From Aliishimia sp045106335 (GTDB lineage Bacteria > Pseudomonadota > Alphaproteobacteria > Rhodobacterales > Rhodobacteraceae): 64,000 nucleotides of DNA. Of this stretch, positions 8,208 through 14,866 are shown piece by piece; the first letter of the stretch is position 1; each line of letters starts with the position of its first letter. The position numbers were made by a program, and so were the translations under genes. The notes under the pieces are model-generated. The model was not told the origin of the DNA. It was given only the letters and a program-made list of their open reading frames with translations, and ran no database searches. The stretch spans positions 34,025 through 98,024 of the forward strand of contig JBGCEM010000100.1 in the NCBI GenBank assembly GCA_045106335.1. The letters are read 5' to 3'.

Positions 8208-9788
8208 ATGAGCAAGACTGTCCACATTCATTTAGGGCCACATAAAACGGGTTCGTCTGCCGTGCAGGCCTATCTTCGCGCCCACCAAACTGAGCTTGCC
8301 GATCGCTTTGGGTTGCATTTGATTGACGGCCCGGTCGTCGCAAATCTGGCGCATGCTCTGCACTCTGAGGATGGCGAACGGATTCAAATCAGCGCGAAGA
8401 AACTTGCTGAAGATGTTCAAAATCAAACTGGTGACTTCATCTTGTCGCGCGAAGATCTTGCGGGTGATTTGCCGGGTCGTACGATGCGAAAGCGGATTTA
8501 TCCGCGCCTTTGGCAAAACATTCAAACGCTGCGCAATGCGATCCCCAGTGATGTGCAAGTGCGGTTTTACGTGTTCGATCGGGACCCCGATACCTGGCTG
8601 TATAGCGCCTATGTGCAGCATCTAAAATACCGTAACCGCTTCAAAAGTTTTGAAAAATTCAAATACTTCTTCAAGACAGATGCCCTGTGGGATGGGGTTT
8701 ATGGGCGCAGTCGCGCGCGATTGGGATCGGATTTTATTGAGCTCAGCTATGATGAAACCCCAGACTTCTCGTCTCCGCTGGCTTTGATGCGCGCAATCTT
8801 AGGAACGAACGCTGAGATCCCAACAGAAAGTGACACCCGCTACAATGTCCGTCCCAACCCCGAAATTATCCAAATTTTGGAAAAACTGAATGGCATAGGG
8901 GCGTCGGATCATGCCAGACAGACCGCCAAAGCTGTCTTATTTGAGAGCAAAGGCGCGGCGACATCACAGCCGGTGACGCTGTCGTCCCGCCCTTGGCCCC
9001 CTGCTTTGGAAACGCCGGACTGGTTGGCTGAAGGCTTGACCCCACTGTGGTCGCGCGCGCAAGTGCGGGTGACGTCCCAAATTCAGCCAAATTTGCTACC
9101 CGAATTGACCCAAGATCTGACGCCGATGCGCACGAAACTGGTGATTGGTCCGCCCGACTTTCCCGAAGGGGGGCGGGCGCAAATGGAAAACCAAATCCAA
9201 ATTCTGTCCAGTCGGTTCGAAGGCTACCCGGAAACTGCGTTAATCTTAGCGCTTTCAATTAGTTACTTGCGGCGGGGAACAGATGTTACCGAACATGCCG
9301 CAGTGATTTTTCAACGTCTATGGCAAGAAGAGCATGCTTTCTTGCTTGGCATTTTGCCAACACGTTGGCTGATATCTTCGTTTCAGACCTTCATGGATCA
9401 CGGGGTCACGCCAACGCAGCAAAAAATTGGCACCGCCGCATACTTTTTGGCCAATACAATAAAGCTCTACGAAGCGGAACGCGCGATCGAAGGGCAGTCG
9501 GCCAATGCGGTCTATTCTCAGACCCGTCCGCAGACCAAATCCGGTTTCAAAGGGCTGGATCGCTTTCCGGTCGGCGGGACAGATTTGATGCTGAACACCT
9601 TAGCCCATGTGATGGAATTGGCGGTCCAAGATGACACTGCCGGGCGCGTGGTCCAGGAATTCCTGCTGCGGATGAAGGCATCGCATACGGCCTTTACCCG
9701 CATGGACGCCGCGCGTTTGCATCACGGCGCTGACGTGCCCGGCTTCACCAATTGCTGGAGCTTTTTCGAGCCGCCCGAAAACACCTAA
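8208..9788 (+). CDS. Sulfotransferase-like P-loop protein
   Basis: 526 residues. The N-terminus (HIHLGPHKTGSSAVQAYL, residues 6-23) matches the 5'-phosphosulfate-binding loop of PAPS-dependent sulfotransferases (HxGPxKTGTT/S type), followed by an ILSREDL segment common in bacterial members. The core covers roughly residues 1-240; the remaining 280 residues resemble nothing I recognise and may be a helical accessory domain. No signal peptide. Such proteins sulfate sugars or surface polymers, but the acceptor cannot be read from the sequence. It stands alone, and a second, unrelated sulfotransferase-like gene lies at the far end of the window. Confidence 0.7.
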   Translation: MSKTVHIHLGPHKTGSSAVQAYLRAHQTELADRFGLHLIDGPVVANLAHALHSEDGERIQISAKKLAEDVQNQTGDFILSREDLAGDLPGRTMRKRIYPRLWQNIQTLRNAIPSDVQVRFYVFDRDPDTWLYSAYVQHLKYRNRFKSFEKFKYFFKTDALWDGVYGRSRARLGSDFIELSYDETPDFSSPLALMRAILGTNAEIPTESDTRYNVRPNPEIIQILEKLNGIGASDHARQTAKAVLFESKGAATSQPVTLSSRPWPPALETPDWLAEGLTPLWSRAQVRVTSQIQPNLLPELTQDLTPMRTKLVIGPPDFPEGGRAQMENQIQILSSRFEGYPETALILALSISYLRRGTDVTEHAAVIFQRLWQEEHAFLLGILPTRWLISSFQTFMDHGVTPTQQKIGTAAYFLANTIKLYEAERAIEGQSANAVYSQTRPQTKSGFKGLDRFPVGGTDLMLNTLAHVMELAVQDDTAGRVVQEFLLRMKASHTAFTRMDAARLHHGADVPGFTNCWSFFEPPENT

Positions 9789-9901
9789 ACACTTGCCGTA
9801 GGCTTGGCGGATAAACTTCCCGCCATGCGGCATCGTTTTGGGATTTTTATGACAAAGCCCCCGCAGGTCTAAGACAGGGTTCTGTCGGGCGTCCCTTGGA
9901 C

Positions 9902-11968
9902 TTATAGCAGGAATTGGTCCGCCGTCAGATCGCTTTGTACTAAGTCCTCAAAGAACATCACATTGCGATCGCCAAAATCAATTCTAAGCCCCCAGACGTT
10001 TTCTTCCATCAACGCTTCGACTTGGGAAAAGGACATGCCGAAATCGGTCAGGTCAATCTTATCCAGGCCAACTTCGAAATCTTTGACGCGGTCAAATCCG
10101 TAACTTTCATCGCGAAAGACAAAGACGTCAGCCCCCGCACCACCGGTCAAATTATCGTTCCCTAAGCCACCATCAAGCGTGTCGTTGCCCGCGTCACCGC
10201 GTAAGAAATCGCGGTCCAGATCGCCGAACAGGGCATCGTCTCCGGCCCCACCATATAATTTGTCTGTGCCATCACCGCCATGCAGCGAATCGTCGTTTTT
10301 ATTCCCCCGCATCAGGTCATCGCCCGTGCTGCCGCGCATCACATCATCACCATGACCGCCATAAAGTGAGTCATTGCCGGACCCGCCCATCAAATCATCC
10401 GCGCCACTTTTGCCCAGCAACACATCATCCCCGCTGCCGCCGCCCAACGTATCGCTGCCCGCGCGTCCATCTAAAATATCGTCGCCCATGCCACCGGCCA
10501 AAGCATCGGCGTAAAATGAGCCAGTCAAGTCATCTATTATCGTAGTTTGTGTGTCGCCTTGGATATTTACGCCTTTGGAGTGCACAATGTGCAGTTTCAA
10601 CGTCTCAAATGGTTGCAGGATATGATTGAACGTCCAGTTGCCAGGGCCGCCAGAAATTGGCAAACGCGTAAGTTGCGTCAGTCCCGCTTCGGCCCAATAT
10701 TCGGTGCCTTCCGTATCTGGCGCGGCCCCCAACACAGTGGCATAGACATAGGCCTCTGGAGTATAAAACCGTGTGATATCAATGTTCAAGTCAATCGTAT
10801 CATCGATGCCGGATGAGAAGAATGTAACGGCTTCCTGGTCTTTTTCAAAGCTATAGACATAGCCTAAATCCGCGCCCGCGCTGTTTTCCAACTTGAAAGA
10901 GTCTGTCGGATCCAACAGCACACTGCCCTCGGTGGCATCTGCTAACATGGCCATGAATAGCCCCGTGGGGGATAGGTCCCGGTCGCGGCCTTCGGTCTGG
11001 CTTAAGCCTGCGGGACCATTGGTTTGCGCGGACCAGATTGCGGCCAGATCAACACCGTGCTCGATCATTTCCGCATAGATGCGCAACAATGGCGCTGAGC
11101 GCATAATCCCGTTGATCAAAGTTGTTGTTTCGCCACTTTCGCCCACATTCCATTCTGTTACGGCCAAGTCAAAGTCAGGGCCTAGCAGATCGGACCAAAC
11201 GGTGTTGATCTCTTCCAAACGTCGCCCAATGCCGCCGCCAATTGCCAATGTGTTGCCGCTTGAGTTCGTGCCGTAAAAATGGGTTACAACACCGTCAATT
11301 CCTGGGCCATTTGGGTCGGTGAAATATGAGGCAAGCATCTGATTTTCTTCGGCACTTCTGCCAGCTTGGGCCAATAGGGTCAGATCATCGCGCAAGCCCA
11401 GGGCAGTGGCTTGCGCGTCGATCCATTCGCCCATTTGGGCCTGCAATGCGCCAAATTGCGCGTCGCTCCAGTTAAAGCGGTCTTGGTAAAACTCATTTCC
11501 CAACTCAAGCGTAACATGCTCGACCGGACCCAAACGATCGGTCAACAGCTCAGTGACAAAAGCCTTAATTTCGGCTTCGGCACCACTGACCAAACCACCA
11601 GTCGTCAGGTCAAAATATCGGTAAGTTGGCAAGCAAATCAGCTGAGACGCACCAATTTCAGCTGTGTATTCAAGATATTCGTCTAGACCCACAACGGCTT
11701 GCGTGCGCACAGAGTCCGCGCCATGTTTAACGTCTATAATGTTTTGCGTCACGTTTTGATTGGGATTGCCCAGATCAAAATACTCTTCCGCCACAGTGCC
11801 GCCCGGATAGCGGATCACATCTGAGCTTGTCGCTTCGATAACAGCCCGGAAATCGCTTCCCTGTGCCAAATCGTCATTCTGAAACAGCATCCCGACGCCG
11901 TGATGCTGTTCTGAAATGGTTTCACCAATCCGGCCACCACTCGATACCGACATATTAACAACTTGCAT
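9902..11968 (-). CDS. Secreted RTX calcium-binding protein with a clan GH-A glycosidase-like head
   Basis: 688 residues. Residues 1 to about 380 look like a TIM-barrel glycosidase: LELGNE with Asn158-Glu159 as the candidate acid/base, THFYG at 229-233, and TEWN with Glu272 as the candidate nucleophile, the pattern of GH39/GH51-like enzymes. A beta-sandwich-like stretch follows. From about 484 to 611 there are some 14 tandem RTX nonapeptides (GGxGxDxLx), then an acidic C-terminal tail typical of type I secretion substrates. No Sec signal is present, which fits. Substrate unknown, possibly an arabinan- or xylan-type sugar polymer. No type I secretion genes are adjacent. Confidence 0.8.
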   Translation of the reverse strand: MQVVNMSVSSGGRIGETISEQHHGVGMLFQNDDLAQGSDFRAVIEATSSDVIRYPGGTVAEEYFDLGNPNQNVTQNIIDVKHGADSVRTQAVVGLDEYLEYTAEIGASQLICLPTYRYFDLTTGGLVSGAEAEIKAFVTELLTDRLGPVEHVTLELGNEFYQDRFNWSDAQFGALQAQMGEWIDAQATALGLRDDLTLLAQAGRSAEENQMLASYFTDPNGPGIDGVVTHFYGTNSSGNTLAIGGGIGRRLEEINTVWSDLLGPDFDLAVTEWNVGESGETTTLINGIMRSAPLLRIYAEMIEHGVDLAAIWSAQTNGPAGLSQTEGRDRDLSPTGLFMAMLADATEGSVLLDPTDSFKLENSAGADLGYVYSFEKDQEAVTFFSSGIDDTIDLNIDITRFYTPEAYVYATVLGAAPDTEGTEYWAEAGLTQLTRLPISGGPGNWTFNHILQPFETLKLHIVHSKGVNIQGDTQTTIIDDLTGSFYADALAGGMGDDILDGRAGSDTLGGGSGDDVLLGKSGADDLMGGSGNDSLYGGHGDDVMRGSTGDDLMRGNKNDDSLHGGDGTDKLYGGAGDDALFGDLDRDFLRGDAGNDTLDGGLGNDNLTGGAGADVFVFRDESYGFDRVKDFEVGLDKIDLTDFGMSFSQVEALMEENVWGLRIDFGDRNVMFFEDLVQSDLTADQFLL

Positions 11969-12295
11969 GGAACTGCCCTGTTCTCACGCCCCCGTCGTAT
12001 GGTTTCGCTAACCCGCGTTAACAGGGGGTTAAAACGTGAAATCCAGATCGTGCGACTTTTAATTGACTGTTAAAGCATTTGAACAAAACGTTGACGGATC
12101 CTCTGCAAGAGATCTCTGCAAGCTCTTGATATTCAGACTTAGTTAGGCTTTGTTAATCGCCGCGAATGCGTTAAAATGCAGCCTTAGCGGGTACCTCTTG
12201 CGCAGATTTCCCTGCTAAGGCGTCAATTCGCTAATCTTTGCCGCTGCGGCAAATCTGAATGATGTTGGGATAATCGTGCGTGAAGGTCGACGGAT
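11969..12295. other. Non-coding divergent region between RTX gene and sensor kinase
   Basis: 327 bp holding the starts of both divergent genes. Two structures stand out: CCTTAGCGGG (12182-12191) pairing with CCCTGCTAAGG (12210-12220, one bulge), and the perfect palindrome at 12237-12253. No small gene was seen and I could not place confident -35/-10 boxes. Confidence 0.55.
12237..12253. promoter_or_regulatory. Perfect 17-nt palindrome upstream of the sensor kinase
   Basis: TTTGCCGC-T-GCGGCAAA, perfect 8-base arms around one base, ending 42 bp before the kinase ATG. It may be an operator or a hairpin in the leader RNA. Confidence 0.4.
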
Positions 12296-14752
12296 ATGAG
12301 TAATTCGGAATCAGAGACGTTGGCAGACCAGGTACATCGCTCGGTCGTTTTAGGACGTGTGCAATCTTTTGCGTGTGTGATTGCCGTTGGACCGGAATGG
12401 ACGATCATAGCGGCGTCCAAAAACTGCAGTCAGTGGGTGGGTCAAGAGGCTGAAGCGCTTATTGGCCAAGCGTTTGGCGCAGTGTTTCATGAAGAAACGG
12501 CGCATAAGTTACGCTCTCCGGCGCAATTTTTGTCAAAAGCCGAACCGGTTATTCATCTGCAACGTTGCCCAGCCCCAAATTCCGACGCACTTATGGATGT
12601 GACCGTGACGCGCTGCGGCCCGAATGTACTTTATGAACTGGAACCAGCCGAAAAGGTGCCGGGTCTGTCAACGGAAGTCGAACAAATGCAGCGCTTGGTT
12701 CGACGTGTGTCACAAAAAGTCACAATCGAAGATGCGGCGATGGAAGCTGCGCGCACAGTTCGGGCTGTGTCCGGTTTGGATCGTGTCTCGGTGCACCGGG
12801 TTGGTTTGAATGGTCTTGCGGGCCCACTGGTGTGTACCGGATCGCCCCCGCTGTCGACGGACCCAAGCGTTCTGTTAACACGCGCCCATGCCGGCAACCC
12901 TTATCAACATCTTCATATCTTTCCTGACATCAAAACAGATGACATCGAGGTGCTGGTTTCTGACCAGCTTGCTGATTTGGAACCTCAATCGCTGGTTGAA
13001 CACTTAAGTTGTTGCAAGCCCGACGAAACGCTCCGCAGCGCGCTGCAAGGGGACGGCGCGCGCGCGGCGATGATCATTCCAATCCGCCGGGAAAATGTCC
13101 TGTGGGGCGTTTTTGTCTGCCATCACTCGGATGCATATTTGCCCTCGGTTGGGCGGCGCAGTGCCTTGGCGCTGTTCACATTGCTGTTTGGGTACGAATT
13201 AGAACGCCTTAGCAAACGACGCATCAAGCAAGCGCAGCAAAAGCTGTTCGATATCCGCGAAGCCTTGCTTCAAAGTGTGTCCGACACGCCCGAATTCCTG
13301 CCCGCTTTCCGTCCCGTGGCGCGTGACATTGCGACCGTTTTGCCAAGTGACGGGATGATCATCCGTCATTTGGGCCAGTATTCCGCCGAGGGTCTTTCTG
13401 TGCCGCAGGCCGAGTTTGAATGGCTGTTCTCTTACCTGCACAAACAGTATTTGGACGAGCCGCTGATGGTGGAACGTCTGTCAGATATTGGTTTAACCTC
13501 CGACAGTATAGATCCTAACAAAACTGCAATGATGGCCATTCCAATTTCCCGTGCCAGCCGAGATTTTCTGTTACTATTTCGTGCGTTAGATGAGCGCCAC
13601 GCGCGTATCAGTGTGTGGCAAGATTGGGAGTATCGGGTCGCGCAAGCGTTGCGGGCAGCGCTTGTTGAAGTGCAGTTAAAGATCGCCGAGGACAGCCGCG
13701 AAAACCGCCAGCAAGTGCAAGAGCGCCAAGGCCTGCTGATTGCAGAGTTGAACCACCGCGTACGCAATATCCTCAATCTGATCCATGGGTTGATGGCGCA
13801 AGGGCGCGCTGAGGCGGCAACTGTTGAAGACTATGCCAATGTGCTTGAAGCACGCGTGCATGCCCTGTCCAGCGCGCATGATCAGCTGACCGAAAATGAC
13901 TGGAGCTGGGTCAACCTGCGCGCATTGGTTGAACAAGAGTTGGAAGATTTCTTGGGCAAAAGCGGGCCCAAGCTGAAGTTTGAAGGCGATGCCATTGATC
14001 TGTCCCCTGCAGCCTTCACAACGCTTGCGCTGGTCTTGCACGAATTGGTCACGAACGCAGCGAAATACGGGGCCCTTAGTGTGCCAGGCGGGACGGTGAC
14101 TGTTCAGATTACCGCCCGTGGCGATGGGTTCGTCGATATCGTCTGGCGCGAACAGGGTGGCCCGATTGTGTCAGAACCCATGCATAAAGGGTTTGGGCTG
14201 ACGATTATCGAACAATCAGTGCCGTTCGAGCTGCGCGGAACGGCTGCGGTTGCCTTTACGCCGGATGGCTTGACTGCAAGTTTCGCGTTGCCAGGCGGCC
14301 ATGTCCGATTGTTGAATGTTCCTGTGCAAGACGCAATTCCAACAACGCCCGTCCTGCCAACTGCCGAAAAGATCGTCAGCATTGATGGGGTTGCGTTGGT
14401 CTTGGATGACAGTCTGATTATCTCAATTGACGCGGCCAGTTTGTTGAAGTCGGCGGGTGCCACAGATGTGTATTCGTGCAATTCGGTTGACTCGGCTTTG
14501 AACGCGCTGGACGCAGGGGATGTTACCTTTGCGCTGCTGGACGTGAACTTGGGGGCTGAGACGTCCCTAGCAGTGGCCGAGCAATTATGGAACGATGGCA
14601 TACCGGCAGTCCTGGCCACGGGTTACGGTGCCAACGAAAAAATGCTGGCTGAATTTCCGCCTATGCCAGTTCTGACAAAACCCTATACATTGGCGGATTT
14701 GCAAATGATACTGCGCAGCTTCAGCAAAGATCAAAGCGACGACGAAGCCTGA
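12296..14752 (+). CDS. Phytochrome-like HWE hybrid histidine kinase with C-terminal receiver
   Basis: 818 residues with no membrane segments, so a cytosolic sensor. The N-terminal PAS-like region is followed by a GAF-like domain with SGLDRVSVHRV, comparable to GFDRVMVYRF of bacteriophytochromes, and a PHY-like segment ending FLLLFRALDER. The chromophore cysteine near the N-terminus and the PASDIP motif are missing, so bilin binding is doubtful. The kinase is of the HWE class: His487 in ELNHRVRN, HELVTNAAKYGALS (His582, Asn587) and the WRE motif in IVWREQGGP. The receiver carries phosphoacceptor Asp749 in LLDVNLG. HWE kinases often feed the general stress response; the partner is unknown. Confidence 0.85.
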   Translation: MSNSESETLADQVHRSVVLGRVQSFACVIAVGPEWTIIAASKNCSQWVGQEAEALIGQAFGAVFHEETAHKLRSPAQFLSKAEPVIHLQRCPAPNSDALMDVTVTRCGPNVLYELEPAEKVPGLSTEVEQMQRLVRRVSQKVTIEDAAMEAARTVRAVSGLDRVSVHRVGLNGLAGPLVCTGSPPLSTDPSVLLTRAHAGNPYQHLHIFPDIKTDDIEVLVSDQLADLEPQSLVEHLSCCKPDETLRSALQGDGARAAMIIPIRRENVLWGVFVCHHSDAYLPSVGRRSALALFTLLFGYELERLSKRRIKQAQQKLFDIREALLQSVSDTPEFLPAFRPVARDIATVLPSDGMIIRHLGQYSAEGLSVPQAEFEWLFSYLHKQYLDEPLMVERLSDIGLTSDSIDPNKTAMMAIPISRASRDFLLLFRALDERHARISVWQDWEYRVAQALRAALVEVQLKIAEDSRENRQQVQERQGLLIAELNHRVRNILNLIHGLMAQGRAEAATVEDYANVLEARVHALSSAHDQLTENDWSWVNLRALVEQELEDFLGKSGPKLKFEGDAIDLSPAAFTTLALVLHELVTNAAKYGALSVPGGTVTVQITARGDGFVDIVWREQGGPIVSEPMHKGFGLTIIEQSVPFELRGTAAVAFTPDGLTASFALPGGHVRLLNVPVQDAIPTTPVLPTAEKIVSIDGVALVLDDSLIISIDAASLLKSAGATDVYSCNSVDSALNALDAGDVTFALLDVNLGAETSLAVAEQLWNDGIPAVLATGYGANEKMLAEFPPMPVLTKPYTLADLQMILRSFSKDQSDDEA

Positions 14753-14866
14753 CGATAACTTTTCGAGTTTTATCTGCGCCATCGCACATCACGTTTCGCC
14801 TTTGACCAAAGGGGCGGGGCGCGAAAAAATAGATCAAGTATTGCTGAAAACGTTTCAGGCTTTGCG

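Noticed and set aside
9806..9824. GGCGG/CCGCC hairpin after the sulfotransferase-like gene as a terminator
   Set aside because: Arms are only five bases and no T-rich tail follows closely; not convincing enough to list as a feature.
10180..10510. Regularly repeating DNA with a 27-nt period, CRISPR-like at first sight
   Set aside because: The period is that of RTX nonapeptides read in frame on the minus strand; repeats are degenerate and have no spacers.
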